Below are positions 12,640-22,529 of a stretch of DNA of 64,000 nt, piece after piece (the first letter of the stretch is position 1; each line of letters opens with the position of its first letter). Source of the stretch: Sodiomyces alkalinus F11 (Eukaryota > Ascomycota > Sordariomycetes > Glomerellales > Plectosphaerellaceae). A model generated the notes under the pieces. It was not told the DNA's origin. It did not search any database and was given only the letters and a program-made list of their open reading frames with translations. The stretch spans positions 621,649 through 685,648 of the forward strand of contig NW_021167085.1 of NCBI RefSeq assembly GCF_003711515.1, written 5' to 3'. The translations under genes were made by a program, and so were the position numbers.

Positions 12640-15600
12640 CCTCTACTACTAAAAAGCAGTAATAGCGTTTTATAGATCTCTATAATACGTATATAGCTGT
12701 AAAGGCCGCTAGTAGTAATAGTGTCGCTACTATAAGTGTCCCCCTTCGGTGCTATAATAATCCCCTTACTAATAAGGTTTTTAGGCTAAGGAGCGCCTAA
12801 GGATAGCGTCCCGGTCTTTTAGGTCTTTTAGCCGGGCCTTAAACCGGGCGTTACCTTCCGGTCGCGGCCGCGGCGGCACCGCGTCGGCGGAGGTATAGGA
12901 GTTATCTTACTAGATAAGGCGTTTAGAGGGTAAGATAGACCTAATTTTAGAATACTTTATAAATGGCCTCCTTTCGGCCCCGTTACGGCCCTTAGCGGCG
13001 GTGGTTAGCTAATTAGTCCTTATAGGGCCTTAAGTACGTTAAGAGTGGTATTAGCGCTACCGAGGGCGATAAAGATAATAATAACTAATAACGCCCTATT
13101 AGTGCCGTGCTAATACCGCCGGGGTCCCGGCTTATAGGACCCCTATTAATAATCCGCTAGTTCGCTATACCGTTCTATCCCCGCTCCGGTCTCGCTTCGG
13201 TATTATCTTTATTTTCGTAGGCCTCTATAACTTTAAGGGTAAGGCGAAAGTCCGTAAGCCTCTTCCGTTATAGGAACCACTTAGCTATCGTCCCGGCTTC
13301 CGTGTTATAGTCTAATACGTCGTATGAAAACCCCTTTAATCGTGAGTAATCTCCCCACGGCACTAAAGAGCTCTCTACGCTCTTCCTCGGTTATATCCTG
13401 GTATTAGAGTACTACATACTCCGCTATTTCTGCCCCCCCGTCGCCGTAGGGGTACCGCATAGTTAGGAATCCCGGTACCCTCGCTTTTACTAAAAAGGCT
13501 TATAGGCCTAGCTTTTCTAATCTGATTTAGGTAAGTGCGGTATTCTATAGCTTTAGGAGTCCTCTATATTTTCGGAGGGAGCGGTATATCGGGGGGCGGC
13601 TTAGTATCGCTACGGCATAGGTGTAAGGCCTCTATGCTTCTGCCTAGGTTCGACCCTATTCCCTTATAAGGGCTTTCCTCGGGGCCGTGTTTCCGGCCTA
13701 GGTTATTAGGGCGTTAGGTTAGGCTATCCACGCAAGGGCCGTATAGGTCCTATAGTGCCGATTCGGTGCCGCTAGGGCTCTCGCTACGGTGTATACCCCG
13801 GCTAATATCTTATCCTCGGTTCCCTCCTTTTATATCCGGCGGACCTTCCGGGCACTTAGGCTTAAGAGGTATAGGTTAAGGGGGGGGATAAAGGTCTCTT
13901 TTTCGAGGACCCTAACCGGCGTAGCTTTATAGGCTCCGGCTATTAATTAAAGGCACCGGTTCTATACCGTTATAAGTGCCGCTACGGGGCTATACCGGGG
14001 GCCCGCCCTTATCTTATAGATAGTCGAGGTATAATAGGCGATTACTAATCGTATTACTATAAGATATAGTCTTCTTACATCTACGAAGTTATACCCCTAC
14101 GCTACCGCGCTAAGCCTTAAGAGGGCATATATTTAGGTTGCTAGTCGGCTCTTTACCTTTTTAGTGTTTTGTCCGAAGTTAAGCTTCCTATTAAGCTAAA
14201 CGCCTAAAAGCCTTATCGCCTCCGCCGCCGGCACCGGAGTAGCACTAAGGGGAAGCGGGGTAGATAAGGGCTAGCGTGACTTTATAAAAGGGATATATAC
14301 ACACTTAGCTAGTTCGAACTATAGTCTACTCGCTATCTTCTAGTTTAGGTATATCCGCTATACGGCGGTAAGGGAGTGCTATATCTATACCTTTATCCTG
14401 CCGAAGGCGATAATATTCGTGTTATCGGTAAAACCTACTACCGTTATTTTAGGGACCCTTTTTAGTTCTTTATATAGGGTGGAGATATAAAGGATGAAGA
14501 GGATAGGAGAGATCGGGAGCCTTACGGTACCCCCCCCTAAATGTGCCGCGGGGGGGCCGTTTTGCTATTAAGTAGTAGCTAGGCTATACGGTCTTGAAGG
14601 AAGCTACTAATTAGGGTAATAAGCCACCGGGGGAAGCCTTTCCTTTCGAGTACTTTAAGGAGGCGGGGGTAGGGGATAGTATCGAATACTCCTTTAATAT
14701 CTAGTTAGAGTATCGAAGCGGTACCGCTATAGGCCTAACTCGCCTCTATAGCCTCCGTGACTCTTTATACTACCGTCTTCATACTTCGCCCTATCCGGTT
14801 ACCTATTTATCCCTCCAGGAGGAGCCGATACTCCTCCGCTATAATAGCGATCCGGTCGGCTAATATCCCCTTAAGGACCTTACCTATTATACTAAGGAGT
14901 AATATCGGTTATTAGCCCTTTACTATCCCGTAGTCGGCCGGCGGCCGGCCTTCTCTCTTAAGGACTACCACGGTAGCGTAACGGCACCTCTTCGGGTAAT
15001 AGCTTACTTTAAGGCACGCTATAAAGATAGCATTAAGTCTTTAGTATAAGGGGGGTCTACACGCTTTTAGGAGCCCTACTAGGAGTCCGTCGGGTCCTAG
15101 TGCCGCCTATAGTTTAGTCGTCTTAAGGCGCCCCTATACGTCCGCTACGGTAATATCGCGGCGGATATCCTACCCCGGGGAGAATTCCGCGTCTAAAGGC
15201 CTAGGGGCGGTAAGGAGGGGGGGTAAGAAGAACTTCCGGTTAAGGACTTCGGCTTTCTTTACGTGTATAGTTACCGAGTTATCGCTATTATCTCGGTATA
15301 ATAGTAGTATTAATAGGGGGTCCGGCGGAGCTCCCCCTTTAGTTTATACCTATTTCTATAGTCGTTGGAGGAGGCTATTGTCCTTCCCGGTCGAGTAAAA
15401 TAGGTACCGTTAGTATAGCCGCTTCGCTACCGCCACGGCCTTATCTCGGCACCTCTCCGCTTCCTAAAACTCGTCCTATCGGTTCCGGGACTTCCTAGAT
15501 ATATATCTACGGTAGAGGCGCCTTATTTCCTAGGTAAAGTCGGTTAGTTCCGCGTTCCACTAAGGGGTAGACGGGCGTCTAGGGGGGCCCCCGTAGCGGC

Positions 15601-15690
15601 GCGGTATAGCCTTATCGGCTAGGGTCGTGAGGTCTCCTATTAGGTTATCTAGTGCTAAGTCGATATCTCCTAGTATTATAAGGGGGCCGG
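12640..15690 (-). pseudogene. LINE H, 5'-truncated, decayed ORF2 (RT and C-terminal zinc region)
   Basis: Non-LTR retrotransposon on the minus strand. From the right edge it reads the segment between endonuclease and RT (WNAELTDF near 15550, then SRNR and AVAVAKRLY). The RT follows with PISPILFILYISTLYKEL near 14500 and VVGFTDNTNIIAFG, whose mutated catalytic core FTDN is at 14421-14432. The C-terminal portion near 13400-13560 has QIRLEKLGLQAFLVKARVPG, the run-up to the terminal zinc-binding motif of fungal LINEs. The endonuclease domain is missing, so the copy is 5'-truncated where it meets the family C LTR at 15691. The 3' edge is approximate and no poly(A) tail was recognised. Confidence 0.75.
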
Positions 15691-16002
15691 TGTTACGGGC
15701 TATAGCCCGCGGAATAGTCCCCGGTAGTAGCCGGGACTAAGAAGCACGGACCTTTTAGCGAGGCCCGTGCAATTCTATACGTATTTAACCGACTATACAC
15801 CGCGTAGACTTTTCCTTTCCTCCTTTCCTTCCTTAGTTCGAATAATCTATATTTTCGGCCTTAATACGTGAAGAACTTTTAATAAGCCGTTATATATTCG
15901 AACTTATAAGATTATAAGCTTTAACGCTTATATAGAAAGAGGTCCTGGTTATTTCGCCCCGAGCCTATTAAGGGGCTAAGGGTAAGTTATAGGGACCTTA
16001 CA
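15691..16002 (+). repeat. LTR of gypsy family C (plus orientation)
   Basis: It begins TGTTACGGGC and is the reverse complement of the LTR at the right end of element C (45775 leftward), interrupted there by LINE K. The first 80 bases are GC-rich and can form two hairpins (CGGGCTATAGCCCG, and GTCCCCGG paired with CCGGGAC). The right edge at CTTACA near 16002 is inferred from the TG...CA rule only. Confidence 0.65.
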
Positions 16003-16335
16003 CGACGATATCGATAAACGCGTATTATAACGCGTATAGGAAGCGGTAAGGATATATATCGCCCTTATTTATAATATAATCGCTAGCCTATAAGTAGCCT
16101 TCGAAAGGTCTTAACTTAACCCGTACCTTATACCCACCATATACCCGACGCTTACCTTAATCGCTACGCCCTCGCCCTTACCTAGGCTACTAGAAGCGGA
16201 GACTACTATACCTATTCCGCCGCCGCTGGTAGTACCCACGCTTTTATACCGGGTATAGTAGATCGCCGTTCCCGTAAAACGTAGTAGAAAATGCACGGAA
16301 TATACCGCCTAGTCCTAGGCTATATAACTAAAACT
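16003..16335 (+). pseudogene. leader and gag start of a family C element, truncated
   Basis: It matches the reverse complement of about 43340-43665 in element C, including the region just downstream of its 5' LTR. The match stops near 16331, where LINE L sequence begins. Only the first part of gag is present. A 61-codon open stretch on the opposite strand (16111-16296) is a shadow of this region. Confidence 0.6.
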
Positions 16336-17296
16336 TACATCCTTCTTATAACTCACGTGGGGGGACCAACGTTTTACGCGCAAACGCTCTAAACCACTCG
16401 AAACCTATATCAATCGATAGCTCTTTTTAAGCTCTATACGCCTATTTATAGCCCTATTCCGCGCAGGCGCTAATTTAGGCGTATTATAAGTGCGAAAATA
16501 CCTGGAAACGGGCCTGCTCCCCCGCGTGCGGGGCAAAAGTCTAACGTGGCCCGTGCGCCCACGCTAATAAAGCAGCCGCGTAGAGCCGCACCCCCGACCT
16601 CCACCTAACCATAACGCCATAACCAACAACCCACTAGCCATAAAGCTAGCTATAATAACGCCCCTAACGCCCCTAATGCCCCTATAACTATAGAGGGCCT
16701 TAGGGAGGTAGATATAGGTAATACCTCTGAAAATATAGAGGATTTAACCCTTACTACGCCTCTAAATTCGAAAAGGCACCTTAGCCCTTCCACACCTACC
16801 CGTAGACGGTTTTCTAGGACCCGAATCGAATCCCCCTCAGACTCGGAAGCCGAAGGCGCTTTTGAAACGCCCTCTAGGGGCCCCCCTACTTCTAGGGCCC
16901 CCCCTGCCGAAAAACCGAGCCTTTTAGGCTCTAAATAGGCTAAAAAGGTGCCCGAAACAGCTAAAGCCCCTAGAGAAACCTCGGCTAAGCCCTAGAAGTC
17001 GACTAGTTCGGCTAGTAAGGCATAGGCTAAGGAACTACTCTAACAGGCTCTTTAGCTACTTTAATAGGCCTATACCCTTAACCCTGCCCCCTAGATTAAA
17101 GCCCTATCCGTAGGGCTTAAATCTGCTATCGACGGAGCTCTAGAAGCCCCCTAGCCTCCCATACTCGAATAGAAGGTCGACGAACTAGCCTAGGCAGTTC
17201 GTAGGCTTATAGAACAGCCTAAACCCCTTTATAACGAGGCTATAAAGGGGAAAAAAGGCCCTATAGCACCTTAGGCACCTATAACCCAGGCCTAGA
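16336..17296 (+). pseudogene. LINE L, 5' region and ORF1 (Gag-like) fragment
   Basis: After a 5' leader of about 330 bases the plus strand reads a Pro/Ser/Thr-rich ORF1 typical of Tad1-like LINEs: DIGNTSENIEDLTLTTPLNS near 16710, RRRFSRTRIESPSDSEAEG near 16805, then SRAPPAEKPSLLGSK near 16890. The few stops are RIP-type TAG at Gln or Trp positions. The zinc knuckles and all of ORF2 are missing, because the LTR of element A begins at 17297. RIP is lighter here than in the gypsy elements (CpA is still present). LINE I (33845-37967) is 5'-truncated and lacks this N-terminal part, so it cannot supply a direct comparison. Confidence 0.7.
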
Positions 17297-18103
17297 TATT
17301 AAAGGTGTCTTCGTATAGAGTGGCATAATAGTGATTAACCGACACGTCCTAAGTAAATAGTGGTTCGTCTATAGGTAAGGGGTCTCAAATACTTAGATTA
17401 TTCGTTACCCGCCTTAAGAAAGAGGTCCCTAAGGCGCTCCTTTTATAGCTATCCGGGGTCTAACTAGAATCCTCCTATCTCTCCCCGACTGACTCCCTTA
17501 ATATAAGACTATTACACCTAATATCTTGACCTTTATCCTCCTATTAACTCCTAGTAGTCCTACCTCTAACTTCCGGTGGCCTAATATCTAGGAATCTGGA
17601 TATAGCCTTAGCCCTTCTAGGTCGTGGTGATATCCCTCGTGGATACTATCCCTTAGCTGGATAATAGCGAGACTATAGCGACGACCTGTTAATTCTAGAT
17701 GTGCCTACTACTAGACAGGCCCTTCCAGATCATAGACCTAAGTCGTATAGATACTATCCCTTAGCTATATAATAGCGATACTAAGGCGATAACCTATTAA
17801 TTCCTGATATATCTGCTACTAGTAGGCAGGTCCTTTGAGGTCGTGGACATAAGTTTCGTGGATACTATCCCTTAGCTGTATAATAGCGAGACTATAGCGA
17901 CGACCTATTAATTCTAGGTATGCCTGCTATTAGACAGGCCCTTCTAAATCGTGGATATAAGTCTCGTGGATACTATCCCTTAGCTATACTATCGAGATAG
18001 TGCCGTATTAATAACCGGTTAGTCCATGATATATCGGCTATTATTAACCCGATAAGCTAAGTATATCTTATCGTCCCTTACTTAGTATATCCGTGATATA
18101 ATA
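17297..18103 (-). repeat. 3' LTR of chromovirus A (807 bp)
   Basis: It starts TATTAAAGGTGTCTTCG and ends GATATAATA, consistent with TG...CA ends altered by RIP. The first 420 bases match 32898-33320. It contains about 3.3 copies of a minisatellite near 110 bp. The 5 bases outside are CTAGA (17292-17296). Confidence 0.8.
17620..18000. repeat. minisatellite in the LTR of A, period about 108-111 bp
   Basis: The landmark GATACTATCYCTTAGCT recurs at 17642, 17750, 17861 and 17969. Units also share ACCTATTAATTCT and a Gly/Cys-codon-like CAGGCCCTT segment. The other LTR of A is cut off inside its first unit, so copy number cannot be compared. Confidence 0.85.
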
Positions 18104-18869
18104 CCCCTCCGTAAAGCGCCTATCCTTAGGCGGCTATTAGATAAAGGGGGAATCTAGTAACTATAGTAGGCTATATAGCGTTTAGCTAATACGGGATTTA
18201 TTCACGAATAATAGTATTCCCTTAAAAATACGAACCTATCGTGGGTTAGTAGTTATCCTATTATAAAGCTCCTTAAAGGTATCTAGTTTAAAATCCTTTA
18301 TTAATTTATTCTCTTAACTAAAAGTATTATTTATATCTTAAAGAGTTATAAGGCTTTATTAGTTAAATAGTCTATAAATAATAGCCTTTTAGTAACTATC
18401 GTATAGGTGGTTAATGCCTTAGCCCCCTTTATCCTATGAATATAGTAACTCGGGGAGGTAAGTGCTTTTACCTGTTACTTAATAAGATAAAATGGAAGGT
18501 ATAGCGGCTCTATAGGCCGTAGATATTATCCTATACCTTCTAAAGCCTCACGATTCTCTTCCTATTCTTCTTAAGCTATTATAATAGCCTTAGTTTTTAG
18601 GTTATAGTAGGTGAGTTAAATTCCGGCTATAAGGCTATTAATCTTCTATCGCTTCGAGCGTCGACGAAGATTAGCGCCCTTACGTTTCTTAGTTATAAAC
18701 TCGGCGTTATATCCGTCGTTAATAGTTAGATATTAGCTAATAGCCGTTAGAGATGCCCCTAGGTGACTAATTCTCTTTTTATAATAATATAATTCCTCCT
18801 ATAAGGCCTCCTTTATCTTTTCTACGCTCTTATCTTCGTCGGGAGACTAACGATTCTATAGCTCGCCGT
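18104..18869. other. untranslated 3' region of chromovirus A
   Basis: It lies between the LTR and the opposite-strand frame. No coding motif was recognised on either strand. Confidence 0.4.
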
Positions 18870-20006
18870 TAATTCGTTAATATACCTCCTAAAGCGGCTC
18901 TAGAGAATACCGCCGCTATTAGCGCTAGTGGTAGTGCCCCCGCCGCGGGTGGTAAGCGAAAGGCTAGGGGTGTTACTAAAAGGGCCCCTAAGCACGCGAA
19001 GACTACCGGCGGTAGTGCTACTATTAGTGGCAGTGGTGGTGGTGTAACGTTATCGCCCGCTAGTTCCTTAGGAACTAATAATAACTCCACCACTTCCGTT
19101 CTTACCGCTCCTAAGATAGTTTTAACGCCCGTCCCGCCCCTAGCTCCCCCTATTACGCCTCCTACCGCTCCTCCTACTACTCTATTAACGCCTAATAGTC
19201 CGATAACTACTCCTCGCCCTATTATTCGCGGAGATATAAAGGATATAGGGTATAGTAGTCCCCTACCAGAACTATACGACCGTTACGCCCGCTATTAGTG
19301 CACTGAGACTAATTTCACCGCTACCCCCGTCGTTTTCCGCTTATACCGCTTTGCCGAAAGTAAGATAACCCTCTAATAGTTCCCTAGCGACCGATAGCTA
19401 ATATAGTTATATTTATAGAGCGGTTAGCTAAATATAATTACTATTAGATATAAGGAAGTAAGCCTTATAACGAGGTAAGTCGTATACCCCTTCCCTACTA
19501 CGACCGCTCCGCGGCCGACTAATAACTTATAGTTACCTATTAATACTCGTAAGCTAGCTCGTTTAATACAGAATAATATTATAAAAGTGTTTAAGGCAAA
19601 CCGTAGCTTCACGGCTACTAAATAACGGTTATTAATTAAGGCTCAGGCTCGCCTAAGAGCCCTCGTGTCCGATTAAAGCAAGGCTTATAACCAGATCCCT
19701 AAAGCCGAGCGATTAATTCGTCGATAACGCGAAGTTAAAGCTAATTCGTAGTTAGAAGCTTCTAAGGATCGTAACTATATTATGGCCCGACTTATAGTGG
19801 CTATAGAGCAATAAGTGGTTAAAAGTCGTATAACCAATAACTTATTACGGGAGTTAGTTCAGAGTAATAAGGACTTAGTTAATAAGCTAGCGGTTATTAT
19901 CCACTAGTCTAGCGGTGATAGTAATAAGGTAGGGGGTAGTAACTAAGGTAGCGGGTTAAATACAGGTGCTAAGTTAGATAGTCTATTAGCTAGTATACCG
20001 GTCTAA
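18870..20006 (+). pseudogene. opposite-strand extra frame of chromovirus A
   Basis: A frame of about 375 codons running against pol, in a single phase with about ten RIP-type stops. The N-terminal 110 residues are Ser/Thr/Pro/Gly-rich with basic patches (GGKRKARGVTKRAPKHAKTT near 18945). The C-terminal half is predicted helical and charged: LITRQVVYPFPTTTAPRPTN near 19470, then KARLRALVSD-like and KAERLIRR, then MARLIVAIEQ near 19785. It ends at TAA 20004-20006. The three opposite frames have about twice as many stops. The product is not recognised; it has no RT, integrase or protease motif. A real protein-coding frame is inferred from phase consistency and composition, and from equivalent frames in B and F. 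Confidence 0.6.
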
Positions 20007-20050
20007 AGAGCTTATAGTTTAAGCACGGTTAGTTCGGGGTTAGTCGTTTT

Positions 20051-20130
20051 AATCCCCCCTTTTTTATTTGTTTATGTTTTTTTTTTCTTCTTTTTTTTTG
20101 CTTCTGTTTTTTATTTTTGCTTTTTTAGGG
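20051..20130. other. T-rich tract between convergent frames of A
   Basis: About 80 bases, more than two-thirds T, with runs of 6 to 10 T. It sits between the end of the plus-strand extra frame and the end of the minus-strand pol. It could serve transcript termination or polyadenylation; this is inferred from position only. Confidence 0.4.
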
Positions 20131-20239
20131 ATACTAATAAGGAGAGGCCTATTAGGTAATAGAATAAATGACTTTTTTATGCGGAAATTGATTATAAGTC
20201 GGCTAGTTTCTAATTGCTGACTAGTTATGTATTCTATAG

Positions 20240-21238
20240 TAGTAGCGATTAAGAAGATCGTTCGGTAAATTCCTTTTCGGTTCCTATATATTTTCCTCGT
20301 GGCCGTAGTCCGCCCACTTAATAAGATACTATCGGCGACTGCCGTTATAATAGTAGGCGAGGATATCTTTGACCTTATACTTATCTAACTCTTATAGTTC
20401 GATATCCATATCCTTAGGAACCGGCGATTTACTATTATAGGACCGCTAGGGTTCTAATAGAGAAACTAGAAATACGTCGTGGATCTTTAATTTTAGTGGT
20501 AAGTCTAGTTTATATGCTAGGCCGTGCTAGCTAATAAGTTTAGCGACACGGTAAGGTCCTAAGAACTTATCGGATAGTTTCCGATTAGGCTACCGCTAGC
20601 GAATATGTTTAGCGGAGAGTAGTATATACTTATCCTTATTAAAGCGTTTCTAAACGCGGCCCTTATTATAATAGCGCTCGTATATAGCCTATACGTTCCG
20701 AATCAGGGCGTCTATTACTTCTCGGTTAGCTAATAAGTATCGAATGTATTATTCTATAATAGCTAACTTAGATTCCCCTTTTAGCTAAGATTATAACTTA
20801 CATAGCCCGCGTGGATTATAATCTATAAGTAAGACGGCCGGCGTATTATTCGTGGTTAAGTGCTAGAAGGTATTATAAACGAACTAGGCGAGCAGGAGCT
20901 TATCCACCTAGTTATTCTGCTTAAATATATAAAACGTACGTAGGTAGTATTTAAGACTCTGATTTTAGCGTTCTATCTAACTATCCGTTTATAGGTACTA
21001 GGCCGTTAATAGCCGCCTATCTACCCCGAGGTATATATAGAGTGTCTTCCAGAACTGGCTCGTGAATAGTAATCCTTAGTCGGAGACGATACTATCGGGC
21101 AGACTATACTTACTAAAGATATACGTCTATAGGATATCCGTTAGCCTATCGGCGGTTAACTTACTACTAGTTAGTATATAGATAGCGTACTTAGTATACC
21201 TATATACCGCTATTAAGATAGTATCTCGTTTATATCCG
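20240..21238 (-). pseudogene. 3' part of pol of chromovirus A (integrase C-terminal half, chromodomain)
   Basis: It continues the integrase broken by element B. From right to left on the minus strand it reads AVYRYTKYAIYILTSSK, SIVSD with the second catalytic Asp near 21085, FTSQFWKTLYIYLG near 21050, then INGLV-type and NTPAVLLIDYNPRG near 20825. A chromodomain follows at about 20280-20390: KYKVKDILAYYNGSRR, then YLIKWADYGHEENI. The chromodomain places A among chromoviruses, whose integrases are targeted to modified chromatin. Stops are RIP-type. Confidence 0.85.
21234..21238. repeat. target-site duplication ATCCG, left of B
   Basis: It is identical to 28808-28812 on the far side of element B, inside the integrase frame of A. 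Confidence 0.9.
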
Positions 21239-21772
21239 TATTACGACGGCTTCCGGTCCTTTATAGTATAGCGGACGATAGGGGACTAGCGTCGAGGTTT
21301 TAGTTTAAAATAAGAAGAGGATGTTAACTAAAGAGCAGTAACTGTTGTTCGTAGTGGTCTGGTCGTAGTTACGTCGTAAAGACTAGGCGTCTTCTTTATA
21401 AGGTAGGTTTAAGCGTAGAATAGTAGTCTAGGTGAAGACTTAGATTAATCGATGCCTTATTCTCTAATAGAAGTAAGGCCTAGAATACTCTAGTATATAT
21501 ATCCACGAGATCACGAACGCCCTAGTAATCGCTTAGCCTGGGATCACACTAGATCATTTCCTTAGCTAAGTGATCGTTAGTGATCCTAGTGATCCGTTTA
21601 TACTAGTATATTCCTTATACTAGCGCCGGGCGTGCTAGTCTATCTTTCTTAGTTATCTATCTCGTGACTTAACACGTGATATTATCCTGAGTTATCCTCT
21701 AGTTGCGTCCTAGTACGTTATATACCAGTGTATCCCTCGTGCTGGTGTATATTAGGCCTGTTAGCCGTAATA
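21239..21772 (-). repeat. 3' LTR of chromovirus B
   Basis: 534 bp, nearly identical to 28274-28807. Six GATC sites lie within 90 bases (21508-21596), several inside overlapping palindromes such as TTAGCTAA and GTGATC...GATCAC. Reverse-orientation relatives lie at 33321-33844 and 37968-38536. Confidence 0.92.
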
Positions 21773-21837
21773 TTACCTCCCCTCTTCTAAGCGCTATCCT
21801 AGCGGTCGTATAATTAGGTCGCCTGTCCTAGGTTTAT

Positions 21838-22516
21838 CGCCCCTAAGGTTCTCTTTTCTTTTCCAATAGCTAACTATTATATCCGGCCGTATCCAGAAGT
21901 CGTAGCCTTCTCGTAAGATGCAGTATCGAATTAAGCTATCGCGCACTATCGAACTCTCTAGAGTAGAAGTTATGCCTTACTCCTTTTACGAGTTAAAAGG
22001 CTTCCGGTGCCTTATAATCGAAAATATTTCTCGTTATAAGGAATACGTCCGTCGTGGTCGATCGTGCGATAGTTCGGGGGTTCCTCTATCTTCTCGTGGG
22101 TGCCTTCCTGTTCTTCCGAGTTACTCTCCTCGTTAATTACTCTTCTAGTAACACGTATTAATAAGGAAATAGAGCGTTTTGAGACGGAGGAGGAGGTAAC
22201 TAAGGCCTCCCTCCTATCTGCTTATCGCGCGGTAGAGAAGGCCTAGAAGGAAGCTTCTAAGTCTCTAGCCCGCTTAGCCCGAATCCGTCGTTAGAGGGAG
22301 TCCCTTCGTTCTAAGGGTATAACTATAATAGCCTATAGCCTCGAGTCCCTTAACGCTTTAGAGGCGGCGGATCGTGAGGAGTCCGAAGCGGTGGTTAATA
22401 TATAAGCGGCGAGTGCTATGGATTTAATTAATTAGAATTAGGTTATAGCGTAGGATATTGGTGATTTTTTGGATATTAATTTTACGTAGACCGCGGCGTC
22501 TAGTTCTAGGTCCTAA
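21838..22516 (+). pseudogene. opposite-strand extra frame of chromovirus B (Cys-containing, coiled-coil)
   Basis: Two phases are needed. From ATG 21918 the reading is open for 72 codons and contains LKGFRCLIIENISRYKEYV and then RRGRSCDSSGVPLSS, a Cys-bearing segment in which one expected Cys reads Tyr. From about 22154 a second phase gives RINKEIERFETEEEVTKASL, KSLARLARIRR and LESLNALEAADREESEAVV, a coiled-coil-like region ending at TAA 22514. I recall similar proteins (a C-x-x-C...GRSCD segment followed by a coiled coil) annotated as hypothetical near transposons in many Pezizomycotina; this is memory, not a search. The phase change near 22090-22150 is either an indel or an intron. Confidence 0.65.
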
Positions 22517-22529
22517 TAGTATTTTATCG

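Noticed and set aside
18869..19093. 74-codon minus-strand open stretch.
   Set aside because: It is the complement of the Ser/Thr/Pro-rich plus-strand frame of A, which continues far beyond it.
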